Below, piece after piece: positions 9,114 to 17,684 of a stretch of DNA of 64,000 nucleotides (positions within the stretch are counted from its first letter, which is position 1; every line of letters begins with the position of its first letter). Position numbers and translations under genes: made by a program. Origin of the DNA: JAGQVA01 sp033764335. GTDB lineage: Bacteria; Bacteroidota; Bacteroidia; J057. A model generated the notes under the pieces. The model saw only the letters and a program-made list of their open reading frames with translations, was not told the DNA's origin and ran no database searches. The stretch covers positions 344,342-408,341 of the forward strand of contig JANRJC010000017.1 in the NCBI GenBank assembly GCA_033764335.1, read 5' to 3'.

Positions 9114-9127
9114 CACGGCGAGGATGA

Positions 9128-9784
9128 TTAATTGAGGCGGTAATTGTATTGGCGGTAGGCGATGTTGTAGCCACCGTTTTCCAGTTCGGCCACAATTTCA
9201 TCAATCATCTCATCCTCTTCCTGATCAAACTGAGTTTTGAGGTTAATGCCAAAAAGCAATCCGATTGACTGCCAGAAGACCGCCGATGCGCCACTTTTAT
9301 TTTCTCGTATCAGGTCAAACGTAGAATAGCCTGTTTGGCGGTGTACCAGTTTGACGAGAACTTTACCCTGAGTCCGGGTCATTTTACGGAGGTCATCTTC
9401 ATAAGAGCCAAAAAGAGAGGTTTCTTTTTGTTTTACATACTCCCTTCGGGAGGTGCTATCGGGAAGAGATGCCATTTCGGCTTCGATTTCATTAAGAATA
9501 TCCGATACTTTCACGGCATAAGGATAGACTTTATGCACATTCCAGCGAAGGCGTGTAAACCGGGCGAGCCGTTCTTTTCCCCGTTGAATCTGGCGGCGAT
9601 TGGGTTTTTGAGCGTAAATATCAATTCCCTCAATATCTCCAATCATGAACGTTTCCCCGTTGTAGGTATAAACCTTAAAACGCCCGTAATTCATACTGTC
9701 CAATTCCGTTTGACCGAAAACCGGATCAATCCCCAAACTCAAAAGCGAAATCCCGAAAATTGCGATCAATAAGTTCTTTTTCAT
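9128..9784 (-). CDS. DUF4294 family exported protein
   Basis: 218-residue protein with a signal peptide (MKKNLLIAIFGISLLSLG, ending VFGQ). The start is set at ATG 9784 because it gives a standard signal peptide; a longer in-frame extension to 9928 has no such feature. The conserved domain contains the YxYAxKV-like segment (VYPYAVKVSDILNEI) and a Lys-rich stretch typical of DUF4294, a Bacteroidota family of unknown function. It is convergent with the sialidase-like gene and divergent from the next secreted protein. Confidence 0.85.
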   Translation of the reverse strand: MKKNLLIAIFGISLLSLGIDPVFGQTELDSMNYGRFKVYTYNGETFMIGDIEGIDIYAQKPNRRQIQRGKERLARFTRLRWNVHKVYPYAVKVSDILNEIEAEMASLPDSTSRREYVKQKETSLFGSYEDDLRKMTRTQGKVLVKLVHRQTGYSTFDLIRENKSGASAVFWQSIGLLFGINLKTQFDQEEDEMIDEIVAELENGGYNIAYRQYNYRLN

Positions 9785-9961
9785 CTCAATCATACGAAGT
9801 AAAAGACACTTCCCTAATACGAATATTGCTTTTTCTATGTTCTGATCAAAACCATGTCTTTGAGTTATCTTTCTTAGACTTTTATTGTTTCCCCCAAAAA
9901 GTCCGTTTAGATTTACCTTAAAGAACAAGATTCAAACAAATCAGCCCAAATTATACAAAAC

Positions 9962-10615
9962 ATGAAAAGAACACTATTTACCCTCCTTTTATTTATTGTA
10001 TGTTTTATGCCTATCCGTTTATGGGCACAGGAAATTGCTGTTACAGAACGGGGAGACACGGTATTTTTGTATGCCAATGGAACTTGGTCTTATTATAATG
10101 AGGGAATGCAAACAGGCCAATCCACGATTGAAATCCGAATGAATGACCAGCCACACACCAAACCCGAAAAATCAATCAAAAAAATCAGTGGATTAAATGA
10201 TGCTTATGAGGTTTGGTATGATGAGAAAAAGTGGAAAAGGGTTCCGCCAGGAGAGCTAAACCCGGAAGCGGATATTGCCTTAAAGTTTATGGACGGCGAC
10301 GCTTATGCAATGGTGATCTATGAAGAGGTTGAGATTCCTGCGGCAAATCTGTCTCAAATCGCCATTGACAACGCCGCAAATGTTGCCCCGGATATAAAAA
10401 TGATTGACCGGGAATACAGGGTTGTCAATAACGATACTTTGGTCTGGATGCGAATGGATGGAACCGCAAACGGGATCAAAATCGCTTATTACTCTTATTA
10501 TTTTTCCAACACCAAAGGAGCCATTCAGTTTCACACTTTTACGGGTCAAAATCTAATGGATAAATACAAAGAGGAACTTGAAAATTTATTAGATGGGCTG
10601 ATTATCCCGAAATAA
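9962..10615 (+). CDS. hypothetical exported 217-aa protein
   Basis: Not recognised. A clear signal peptide (MKRTLFTLLLFIVCFMPIRL, cleavage near WAQ). The mature protein begins with a motif often seen in Bacteroidota secreted proteins, ERGDTVFLYANGTWSYY, which resembles a short beta-hairpin domain. It then has an unassigned domain with several acidic and aromatic residues. It is followed 33 bases downstream by a possible 29-aa membrane peptide in the same direction. Confidence 0.8.
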   Translation: MKRTLFTLLLFIVCFMPIRLWAQEIAVTERGDTVFLYANGTWSYYNEGMQTGQSTIEIRMNDQPHTKPEKSIKKISGLNDAYEVWYDEKKWKRVPPGELNPEADIALKFMDGDAYAMVIYEEVEIPAANLSQIAIDNAANVAPDIKMIDREYRVVNNDTLVWMRMDGTANGIKIAYYSYYFSNTKGAIQFHTFTGQNLMDKYKEELENLLDGLIIPK

Positions 10616-10648
10616 TGGTTTCCTTAATACCCTTTAACCCCTAAAGCT

Positions 10649-10738
10649 ATGATCTGGTGGACCTTAGGAATCGTCGCGATTGTGTTTTACACACTCTGGG
10701 TAGCAGGTACTTTTTCGAAAAATAAAAAATCACCCTAA
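10649..10738 (+). CDS. 29-aa membrane peptide
   Basis: A short frame starting MIWWTLGIVAIVFYTLWVAG and ending TFSKNKKSP: one hydrophobic helix opened by Trp-Trp, then a basic tail, the classic form of a small single-pass protein. It sits 33 bases after the preceding gene and stops three bases before the convergent VOC gene. The clean topology supports coding, but no homologue could be searched. Confidence 0.5.
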   Translation: MIWWTLGIVAIVFYTLWVAGTFSKNKKSP

Positions 10739-10741
10739 CAC

Positions 10742-11131
10742 TCAGGCTGGCTCAATCAAATCCCAAAGATTGCCGTACAGATCGGCAAATACGGCGACTT
10801 TGCCATACTCTTCCACGGAAGGAGTACGGATGATTGCAACGCCCTGATCGAGAAGATTTTGATAATCGCGACTGAAGTCGTCGGTGTAGAGAAATAAAAA
10901 CACACGTCCGCCGGTCTGATTGCCAATACGGCTTTTTTGTTCGTCGCCTACGGCTTTGGCAAGAAGAAGGCCACTGCCTTCTGAGCCTCGGGGCCTGACA
11001 CGCACCCAGCGTTTGGTTTCACTCAAAGGGGTATCTTCGAGCAGGTCGAAGTGGAGTTTTTGCGTGTAAAACGCAATCGCCTGGTCGTAGTCTGCTACGA
11101 CAAGGGCGATTTGGGCGATTTGTTGTTTCAC
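10742..11131 (-). CDS. VOC (glyoxalase/bleomycin-resistance fold) family protein
   Basis: 129-residue vicinal-oxygen-chelate domain protein: IAQIALVVADYDQAIAFYTQ opens the first beta-alpha-beta-beta-beta unit, and the C-terminal EEYGKVAVFADLYGNLWDLI gives the second, with the metal-ligand-like Glu near the end. The start is chosen as GTG 11131, which makes VKQQIAQIALVV the N-terminus as is usual for the family. An ATG further upstream would add a tail with no counterpart. The reaction is unknown; relatives include dioxygenases, isomerases and binding proteins. Confidence 0.82.
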   Translation of the reverse strand: MKQQIAQIALVVADYDQAIAFYTQKLHFDLLEDTPLSETKRWVRVRPRGSEGSGLLLAKAVGDEQKSRIGNQTGGRVFLFLYTDDFSRDYQNLLDQGVAIIRTPSVEEYGKVAVFADLYGNLWDLIEPA

Positions 11132-11321
11132 TGTTTGGAGGATAAATAAGTGGGAGTCAAAAATAATCATTCTTTCCGCTCCCACCCAAATTTAGCTTTA
11201 ATCCGCCGCTTTCCGGGACACTCTGTACCAGCCTGCGCCAGACACTAACATACGGGGATGCCTGCCTGTGAAAAAGAAAACAGGGGCTGAAAAAAGGTTG
11301 ATACCAGGGTTGAAAAAGGGT

Positions 11322-11798
11322 TTAGAAGAAAAAATCCTCCGTTTTACGCAGCATTCGGGCTTCCCTGCGGCTGGTGATTCCCAGCTTTTTGTAAAGCTGA
11401 TTGATATGGGTTTTGAGGGTGCTTTGTTCGATCGAAAGGATATCCATGATTTCTTTATTGGATTTTCCCGCAGCGATGAGGTCAAACACCTCTTTTTGTT
11501 TTTCGCTGAGTTGTGCCATTTTTTGCGACAGTTCGCCTTCTTTTCCGATAAGCTTTACTTTGAGTTCTTCGGTCAGGTCGGCAAGTTTTTGCGTTTCCAT
11601 TTTCACCCAAATCCAAACTGCAAGAATCGCTAAAAGAGTCAGTAAAATCGCAATAAAAGGGTAATTGTCCCATGCCCACTGAGTTTTTGCCCCGTCAAAG
11701 CGAAATGCAATGGCACATAGTGCCAGGAAAATCGCTACGGGAAGAAACCATTTCTGCCTTCGGTAGAAGAAATCCGGTATTTGATTGGTGAATTGCAT
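11322..11798 (-). CDS. membrane-anchored LuxR-type HTH regulator
   Basis: 158-residue protein with two N-terminal hydrophobic segments (LPVAIFLALCAIAF and FIAILLTLLAILAVWIWV), a short coiled coil rich in Lys/Glu, and a C-terminal LuxR/GerE helix-turn-helix (KQKEVFDLIAAGKSNKEI, then STLKTHINQLYKKLGI). There is no receiver or ligand domain, so DNA binding would occur at the membrane face. It is a single gene, with no obvious target beside it. Such membrane-tethered HTH proteins occur in Bacteroidota; the signal is unknown. Confidence 0.85.
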   Translation of the reverse strand: MQFTNQIPDFFYRRQKWFLPVAIFLALCAIAFRFDGAKTQWAWDNYPFIAILLTLLAILAVWIWVKMETQKLADLTEELKVKLIGKEGELSQKMAQLSEKQKEVFDLIAAGKSNKEIMDILSIEQSTLKTHINQLYKKLGITSRREARMLRKTEDFFF

Positions 11799-11869
11799 AA
11801 TGTAATCAAATATAAGGAGATATCGGATGTGCCTCGTTTTGTTTCACAAAAAAATATATTCGACTCTCC

Positions 11870-12454
11870 TTAATAAAATTTTTCTCTTCTTGTCAATTTC
11901 TCCAGAATGGTTATCATCCGGCGTTCGCGGGTTTCGGTTTTTTTTGCCGTCTGGAGTTGGAAGGCAATATAGTAAGTGTTGGTTTTGTTGAGTGTATGAA
12001 AAAAGGCGAGTGCCTCGGGTTGTTGTGCCAACAGTTCCATAAAATCGTCGGGGATTGCAATATTTGCGGGGCTGTCATAGGCGGCCGCCCAACGTCCGTC
12101 GGCTTTGGCGGCTTCGATTTCTTTCCAGCCGGGAGGCTGTATCCGGCCTTCCTGGCTCAGCCTTTCGATATGTTCCCGGTTGCGTTTGGACCAGAGGCTT
12201 TTTTTCCTGCGGGGCGTGAATTTCTGGACGTAGGAAAGTTCGTCGTATTTGTTGGCCTGGCTGTCAATCCAGCCATAACACAGGGCTACGTCAAGAGCCT
12301 CGGCATAGATAATGCTTTGCACTCCTGAGCTTTTTTTGAAAAATTGCAGCCATATTCCTTCACATTGGTCATGATTTTCGGATAACCATAACTCAAAATC
12401 ATTCTGAGTGGGAAAAGGCAGAATGGGGAATTCCTTTGCGGGTGGTTTTTTCAT
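11870..12454 (-). CDS. YdeI/OmpD-associated (OmdA) family protein
   Basis: 194-residue cytoplasmic protein of the YdeI family. Diagnostic segments are WLSENHDQCEGIWLQFFKK near the N-terminus, DVALCYGWIDSQANKYDE in the middle and YSS-like/RRMITILEKL at the C-terminal end. Members have been linked to cationic-peptide or bacteriocin tolerance in enterobacteria, but the molecular function is not established. It stands alone here, downstream of the HTH regulator in the same direction with a 71-base gap. Confidence 0.88.
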   Translation of the reverse strand: MKKPPAKEFPILPFPTQNDFELWLSENHDQCEGIWLQFFKKSSGVQSIIYAEALDVALCYGWIDSQANKYDELSYVQKFTPRRKKSLWSKRNREHIERLSQEGRIQPPGWKEIEAAKADGRWAAAYDSPANIAIPDDFMELLAQQPEALAFFHTLNKTNTYYIAFQLQTAKKTETRERRMITILEKLTRREKFY

Positions 12455-12524
12455 GTACCGTGAAGTTAGTGATTTTCAGGAAATTTATTTAGAATGGCTC
12501 ACCGGATTTTAAGCTAACTTTTAG

Positions 12525-12549
12525 CTAATAAAACCTTTTATTAGATTTC
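12525..12549 (+). promoter_or_regulatory. 20-bp palindrome overlapping a candidate -7 box
   Basis: CTAATAAAACCTTTTATTAG (12525-12544) is a perfect inverted repeat. Its right end overlaps TAGATTTC (12542-12549), one base off the TAnnTTTG consensus, about 25 bases before the ATG of the deacetylase gene. This is the placement of a repressor operator. A chance AT-rich palindrome cannot be excluded. Confidence 0.4.
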
Positions 12550-12573
12550 ATCCTCAAAATCTTATCGAATCCA

Positions 12574-13425
12574 ATGAAACCCATTATCGCTATCATCCTC
12601 ATCTGTTTCTCCGTCCTCTCCTGTGTCGCCCAAAAGCCCGTAACGAGACTCATTGTCCGTGGCGACGACATGGGGTATTCCCATTCGGGTAATCTCGCCA
12701 TTATGAAATCCTGGCAGGAGGGTATTCAGTCTTCCATCGAAATCATTGTTCCTTCGCCCTGGTTTCCCGAAGCGGTAAAAATGTTGAAGGAAAATCCGGG
12801 GATTGATGTCGGTATTCATCTCGCACTCACCAGCGAATGGGACAATATCAAATGGCGCCCGCTGAGCGACTGCCCCAGTATCACCGATGAGGACGGTTAT
12901 TTTTACCCCATGGTTTTCCCCAATCCCAACTATCCCGGCCAGTCTATCAAGGAAAATGAATGGAAAATCGAAGATGTGGAAAAAGAGCTTCGTGCCCAGA
13001 TCGAAATGGCGCTTCGTCACCTTCCCGATATTAGCCACATATCTGCTCACATGGGCTGCACCCGAATCAGCGAAGAAGTTCGAGCATTAGAAAAAAGACT
13101 GGCCCAGGAATACAAAATTGACATAGACCTCGCCGATTACCAGGTTGAATATGTAAGCTACGACGGCCCGAAAAAAACAGGGAAAGAAAAAATTCGGAGT
13201 TTTATCAATATGCTCGACAAACTCGAACCGGGTAAAACCTATCTTTTTGTGGATCATCCCGGCCTTGACAACGAAGAGTTGCGGGCCGTGCATCATATTG
13301 GCTATGAAGATGTCGCTACCGACCGGCAGGGCGTGACCGATCTATTCACCAGCGAGAAGGTAAAAGCCTATATTAAAGAAAAAGGAATCCAGCTAATCGG
13401 CTATAAAGACCTCATTAAGCATTAA
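12574..13425 (+). CDS. ChbG/HpnK (YdjC-like) family carbohydrate deacetylase, exported
   Basis: 283-residue protein with an N-terminal hydrophobic signal (MKPIIAIILICFSVLSC, a possible lipobox Cys). The YdjC/ChbG metal site is visible: RGDDMGYS near residue 30, VGIHLALTSEW near residue 85 and ISAHMG near residue 150. Family members remove acetyl groups from N-acetylated sugars such as chito-oligosaccharides. Location outside the cytoplasm suggests a role on external or cell-wall glycans. It ends exactly where the convergent sigma-factor gene ends. Confidence 0.88.
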   Translation: MKPIIAIILICFSVLSCVAQKPVTRLIVRGDDMGYSHSGNLAIMKSWQEGIQSSIEIIVPSPWFPEAVKMLKENPGIDVGIHLALTSEWDNIKWRPLSDCPSITDEDGYFYPMVFPNPNYPGQSIKENEWKIEDVEKELRAQIEMALRHLPDISHISAHMGCTRISEEVRALEKRLAQEYKIDIDLADYQVEYVSYDGPKKTGKEKIRSFINMLDKLEPGKTYLFVDHPGLDNEELRAVHHIGYEDVATDRQGVTDLFTSEKVKAYIKEKGIQLIGYKDLIKH

Positions 13426-14031
13426 TCACATCTGCGACCGCAGGTCTTTCAACTCCTGGTTGAGGAGTTCGCGGGCGCGAAAAAGCTGCGCCTTGACTGT
13501 TCCCAGCGGAATCTGTAATTCTTCGGCGACTTCTTCGTAAGACAATTCCTGAAAATAGCGAAGTTCTACCAGCATGCGGTATTTCTCGGGCAGCCGCTCT
13601 ATTGCCATATTAAGATACCGGCGACGCTGATCTTTGAGCATACTTTCATTAGGATCGAGGTCTTCGGTTTTCACATCAAACCTCATGCTTGACCCATCGT
13701 CTCCTTCGACGGGAGCATCAAAAGAGACGGTTTGAACCCTTTTTTTCCGAATGTAGTCTATACAGTTATTTGTGGCAATACGAAATAGCCAGGTCGAAAA
13801 AGCAAATTTGGAGTCGAATTTATCTATGGAGTTGAAGGCTTTGGCAAAAGCTTCCTGTGTCAAATCCTCCGCGTCATCGGGGTTTTTGACCATTTTCAGA
13901 AGCATATAATACACCGACTTGCGGTATTTTTTTAGCAAAGTCTCAAATGCATTAGGCTCTCCTCTTTTCGCTGCCGCCACAAGATCGCGGTCTTCTTGCG
14001 TGTTTTTGGAGACTTTGGGTGTTAAATCCAT
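13426..14031 (-). CDS. sigma-70 family RNA polymerase sigma factor (ECF-like)
   Basis: 201-residue alternative sigma factor. Region 2 includes NPDDAEDLTQEAFAKAFNSI and FSTWLFRIATNNCIDYIR; region 4 includes LPEKYRMLVELRYFQELSY and a helix-turn-helix around GTVKAQLFRARELL. The start is placed at ATG 14031 (MDLTPKVSKN); a longer open frame to 14226 reads through the end of the glycosyltransferase gene and has no sigma homology. It overlaps that gene by 10 bases and is the last gene of the cysS operon. No anti-sigma gene is adjacent. Confidence 0.92.
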   Translation of the reverse strand: MDLTPKVSKNTQEDRDLVAAAKRGEPNAFETLLKKYRKSVYYMLLKMVKNPDDAEDLTQEAFAKAFNSIDKFDSKFAFSTWLFRIATNNCIDYIRKKRVQTVSFDAPVEGDDGSSMRFDVKTEDLDPNESMLKDQRRRYLNMAIERLPEKYRMLVELRYFQELSYEEVAEELQIPLGTVKAQLFRARELLNQELKDLRSQM

Positions 14032-15101
14032 GAAGGCTTTCTGATTAATCCAATTGGAACGGCTGATAAATTGTAGATAAAAAACAAAAAATCCAAAACA
14101 GGATACGCCCAGATAATACGCCTCATCCCTATCTTTACAGCAACCTGCGCAAACATTACCCCGCTTATCCCCATTTTTAGGATATATAACGAAAAAAACG
14201 CCCAACCCGTTAAGTTGGTCATACAAAGAAGCAAACCAAACAGATAAAATCCCAAATGAGAGAGGTGGAAAATACCGAGAATTATTTTTGTTGGGGAGGA
14301 ATAATCTGTCGAAGCGCTAATATGTCGCAATTTCTGCCGAAACCAGGTATAAAAGGTGTGTTTTGGCTCGGAGAACACTTTGCTTTTTTCGCTGACCATT
14401 ACCGTTGTGTTTTCTTTTCGTGCAAAGGCATTTACCAGCAAATCATCATCGCCGGAAAGTTTGTCTTTAAATTTTCTGAATCCTCCATTCCGCTGAAAAA
14501 AAGAGCGTGTATAGGCAATATTGCGGCCTACCCCCATATAGGGAAACCCATTGACCGCCAGTCCTACATACTGAAACGCTGCGTAGGCCGTCTCAAATTG
14601 GATAAAGGCATTAAGCAACCCCGGATATTGAAAATAAGGCCCGATTCCCAGCACTAATTCGGTATTTCCGGTAAAATGCCCGGCTACTTCACTCAGCCAG
14701 TTTTCCTGCGGCTGGCAGTCTGCGTCAGTAAAAACGAGGTGTTCATTTTTAGCTGCTTCTATGCCCTGGGTTAATGCCCATTTTTTAGGTGCCCAGCCTT
14801 CGGGGGTCTCTGAAATGATAACAGAGGATAATCGGCTGTTGTTTAATTCAGCCAACCACTCCTTGCTGCCGTCGTTGCTGCGATCCAATACCAGTACCAC
14901 TTCATAATCCCGGTAATTTTGCCGGAGTACGTGGGGGAGAAATTTTTTTAGGTTTTCAACTTCGTTGTGTGCGGCAATGATAACCGAAAGCGGCAAGTCC
15001 GATGGCTTTATTTGTTTTTCCGGAATACACAACCAGCCCCTCAGTATCCATGCCTGTAAAGCCAGATAGGTCAATCCGAAAATGATTACCAGCCACAGCA
15101 T
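14022..15101 (-). CDS. family 2 glycosyltransferase, membrane protein
   Basis: 359 residues. An N-terminal membrane helix is followed by a GT-A domain: LPLSVIIAAHNEVENLKKFL, VVLVLDRSNDGSKEWL, the metal-binding FTDADCQP, and the acceptor-site GDDDLLVNA. Two to three C-terminal helices (FHLSHLGFYLFGLLL and following) anchor the protein in the inner membrane. It likely adds sugars to lipid-linked glycans or polysaccharide. It overlaps the sigma gene by 10 bases and is 15 bases after the M28 gene, so these are one operon. Confidence 0.9.
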   Translation of the reverse strand: MLWLVIIFGLTYLALQAWILRGWLCIPEKQIKPSDLPLSVIIAAHNEVENLKKFLPHVLRQNYRDYEVVLVLDRSNDGSKEWLAELNNSRLSSVIISETPEGWAPKKWALTQGIEAAKNEHLVFTDADCQPQENWLSEVAGHFTGNTELVLGIGPYFQYPGLLNAFIQFETAYAAFQYVGLAVNGFPYMGVGRNIAYTRSFFQRNGGFRKFKDKLSGDDDLLVNAFARKENTTVMVSEKSKVFSEPKHTFYTWFRQKLRHISASTDYSSPTKIILGIFHLSHLGFYLFGLLLCMTNLTGWAFFSLYILKMGISGVMFAQVAVKIGMRRIIWAYPVLDFLFFIYNLSAVPIGLIRKPSWI

Positions 15102-15116
15102 AAGTGAAAGTAGTTA

Positions 15117-16109
15117 TTACTCCTCCTTATACACTACGGCCAGCAGGGTCTGGCCGACTGCCTGAAGCGTTTCTTTGGAAATGACCGAAATATCATCGCC
15201 GTGGGTATGCCAGTGTTTAAAAAATCCCCGGCCTTCGGGTTGGTCTATGATATCAATGGTTCCGATTCCGCCTTTTGCACTTACATAAACATGGTCGTCA
15301 ATAATCGGATCGGTGCGCTGAATGGAAAAATATTGCCCAAAACCCAGCAATTGGGCCTGTCGCCATACTTTTTCGACGGTATTAGGGGCGTACTGAAGCG
15401 AATGTCCTTCTTTGGAAAAGACGGCGTTTTTCGCTCCTACCATGTCCAGATTAATTCCATACATGGCTGTGTAGCCGGGTTTATGTTTATTTTCGGCCCA
15501 GTATTGCGAACCCAGGCAATAGGAGTTAGGCACATCAGAATTGCCATAGTCCTCCGCATCCCAGAAAACGATGTCCACTCCGATTGCGATAGAATCTTGC
15601 CCCAGGATGCGGGCAATTTCGAGCAGCACCCCTACCCCACTGCCTCCGTCATTAGCACCGGGAATGGGTTCGTCTTTTCTTATGCTGTCTTCATCCGCAA
15701 AAGGCCGTGTATCCCAGTGAGCAGTCAGCATTACACGGCGTTGTTTTTCTGGCTGAAAGGAAGCGATGATGTTTACCATATTCAGCCGGGTATTATTAAA
15801 AGCAGTTACAACCGCCGGCTGGGTAGTAACTTTTGCTCCGAAAGATTCCAGTTGACCGATAATCCAGTCCGCACAGGCCGCATGAGCGGGCGTATTGGGA
15901 ACTCTTGGGCCAAAAGCCAGTTGTTTTTCGATATAACGATAAGCAGTGTCCGCCTGAAAAACCGGCACCGAAATATCCCTGACCGGAGGTGTAGGTTCCG
16001 TTCGGGGTTTTTCCGTTGTGCCTCCGTTACAGGAGAGAAGAAAAAACAATACCCCTCCGGCCAGTAGCAGGAGGGATATCACACCTATTTTTGATATTTT
16101 ATTGCTCAT
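15117..16109 (-). CDS. M28-fold lipoprotein, glutaminyl-peptide cyclotransferase-like
   Basis: 330 residues with a lipoprotein signal (LLLAGGVLFFLLSCNGG). The M28 zinc-site residues are present: TAHWDTRPF, GANDGGSGVG, VFWDAEDYG and KHWHTHGDD. The last motif and the overall length fit the glutaminyl cyclase branch, which converts N-terminal Gln to pyroglutamate, better than aminopeptidases of the same fold. N-terminal pyroglutamate is frequent on exported Bacteroidota proteins, many of which are cleaved just before Gln (as after FAQ or YAQ here). It overlaps cysS by 11 bases. Confidence 0.85.
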   Translation of the reverse strand: MSNKISKIGVISLLLLAGGVLFFLLSCNGGTTEKPRTEPTPPVRDISVPVFQADTAYRYIEKQLAFGPRVPNTPAHAACADWIIGQLESFGAKVTTQPAVVTAFNNTRLNMVNIIASFQPEKQRRVMLTAHWDTRPFADEDSIRKDEPIPGANDGGSGVGVLLEIARILGQDSIAIGVDIVFWDAEDYGNSDVPNSYCLGSQYWAENKHKPGYTAMYGINLDMVGAKNAVFSKEGHSLQYAPNTVEKVWRQAQLLGFGQYFSIQRTDPIIDDHVYVSAKGGIGTIDIIDQPEGRGFFKHWHTHGDDISVISKETLQAVGQTLLAVVYKEE

Positions 16110-17622
16110 AATACCAGTCGGTACCCTCTTTGGTATCCTCCAGTTTAATATTCACTTTCGAAAGCTCGTCGCGAATCAGATCCGATGCGGCCCAGTTTTT
16201 CTCTTTTCGGGCTTGGCCTCTCAACTGAATGATCACTTTCATCAGTCCGTTGATGGTTTCCTGTGCCTGACTACCTTCTTCGGAAACCGGTTTTAACCCC
16301 AGCCAGCCGGAAAATACGGTATGGAAAAACGTGCGAAAGTTCCGAAAAGTCTCAGCTTTTACAGCAAAACCGGCGGTTTTATCTTTAAATAGCTGGTTGA
16401 TTACCGGAAGAGTATCAAACATCCGGGCGATGACTTTGGCCGTGTTGAAGTCGTCATTCATGAAAGAGGTCACATCGGCGGCGAAGGAAGCCAGATTTTC
16501 TTCAAACTCAGGGTTGATCACCTCGGTCCGAGAATCGGGGTCGAGGGTGTCCATGCGTTTGATTGTATCGGTCATTCGTTTCAAAGCCTTATCGGCGGCC
16601 TGAAGCGCCTGATTAGAAAAATCCAAGGTGCTGCGGTAATGCGCCTGAAGGATAAAAAAACGGATATTGGCCGGCGTATAAGCCTGTTCCAGCAAAGGAT
16701 GTTCTCCGGAAAAAAACTGATGAAGATTGATGGCATTTCCGAGAGATTTCCCCATTTTTTGCCCTTCGTAAGTGATCATATTATTGTGCAGCCAGTATTT
16801 GGCTTCTCCTTGCTGATCCTCGGGAAGTTTGCAGTTGCAGGCATTAGACTGAGCAATTTCGGCTTCATGGTGAGGGAAAATCAGATCCATACCACCGCCG
16901 TGGATATCGTATTTTATACCCAGATATTTGGTACCCATGACGGTACATTCGATATGCCAGCCGGGAAAACCTTCTCCCCAGGGAGAGTTCCAACGCATAA
17001 TATGCGAAGGGCTTGCATTTTTCCACAGCGCAAAATCGGCGGAATTTTTCTTTTCACCCTGCCCTTCGAGGTTGTCGCGGGACTCGGCCATCATATTCTC
17101 CAGGTCGCGCCCGGAAAGGATACCGTAGTGAAAATCTTTATGATAAGCTTCGACATCAAAATAGACGGAGCCGTTTACTACATAAGCGTAGCCATTTTTC
17201 AGAATTTCCTGAATTGCCTCGATTTGTTCGGGAACATGTCCGGTAGCGCGGGGTTCAATACTGGGACGAAGGAGGTTCAGAGCGGTCATGTCATTGACAT
17301 AGGAGTTGTAATACCGCTGAGCGACTTCCATCGGCTCCAATTGTTCGACCCTTGCCTGTTTTTCGACTTTACTGTCGCCTTCGTCGCCGTCATTTTCCAG
17401 ATGTCCCACGTCGGTGATGTTTCTCACGTACCGGACTTTGTAGCCCAGGTATTGCAGATAACGAAACACCGTATCAAAGGTAATCGCGGAGCGGGCATGG
17501 CCCAGGTGGGCATCACCATATACGGTGGGGCCGCAGACATACATACCGACGAAGGGAGGTTTCAGGGGCTCGAATACTTCCTTTTTTCGCGAGATTGAAT
17601 TATATACTGTTAGAGATTCCAT
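16099..17622 (-). CDS. cysS: cysteine--tRNA ligase
   Basis: Class I aminoacyl-tRNA synthetase of 507 residues, charging tRNA-Cys. Signature HLGH sits in VCGPTVYGDAHLGHARS and the KMSKS equivalent is KMGKSLGN. Zinc ligands are visible in YVCGPTVYG, WHIECTVMG and PHHEAEIAQSNA. It is the first gene of a leftward operon with the M28, glycosyltransferase and sigma genes. A small hairpin with a run of T ends directly against its start codon. Confidence 0.97.
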   Translation of the reverse strand: MESLTVYNSISRKKEVFEPLKPPFVGMYVCGPTVYGDAHLGHARSAITFDTVFRYLQYLGYKVRYVRNITDVGHLENDGDEGDSKVEKQARVEQLEPMEVAQRYYNSYVNDMTALNLLRPSIEPRATGHVPEQIEAIQEILKNGYAYVVNGSVYFDVEAYHKDFHYGILSGRDLENMMAESRDNLEGQGEKKNSADFALWKNASPSHIMRWNSPWGEGFPGWHIECTVMGTKYLGIKYDIHGGGMDLIFPHHEAEIAQSNACNCKLPEDQQGEAKYWLHNNMITYEGQKMGKSLGNAINLHQFFSGEHPLLEQAYTPANIRFFILQAHYRSTLDFSNQALQAADKALKRMTDTIKRMDTLDPDSRTEVINPEFEENLASFAADVTSFMNDDFNTAKVIARMFDTLPVINQLFKDKTAGFAVKAETFRNFRTFFHTVFSGWLGLKPVSEEGSQAQETINGLMKVIIQLRGQARKEKNWAASDLIRDELSKVNIKLEDTKEGTDWYYEQ

Positions 17623-17650
17623 AAAAAAATATGCTCATCCAAAGGAGCAT
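17623..17650 (-). terminator. hairpin plus T-run between EEP gene and cysS start
   Basis: Read on the minus strand, a 6-bp stem (ATGCTC / GAGCAT) with an 8-base loop is followed by A and seven T residues that touch the cysS ATG. It can serve as the terminator of the upstream mutL operon. It also lies inside the cysS leader if the box at 17671-17678 is used. Confidence 0.5.
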
Positions 17651-17670
17651 TTAAGTTTTAATAAACGTCG

Positions 17671-17678
17671 CAAATATA
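17671..17678 (-). promoter_or_regulatory. candidate -7 box for cysS operon
   Basis: Minus strand TATATTTG, a perfect TAnnTTTG, about 50 bases upstream of the cysS ATG. No clear TTG element is seen at the expected -33 distance. Confidence 0.45.
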
Positions 17679-17684
17679 CAATTT

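Noticed and set aside
13426..14226. Longer sigma factor starting at 14226
   Set aside because: The extra 65 residues are read through the glycosyltransferase gene and have no sigma-factor features; ATG 14031 gives a normal N-terminus.
17623..17678. T-box riboswitch before cysS
   Set aside because: The leader is far too short, and no specifier loop or T-box sequence is present; T-boxes are also not expected in this phylum.
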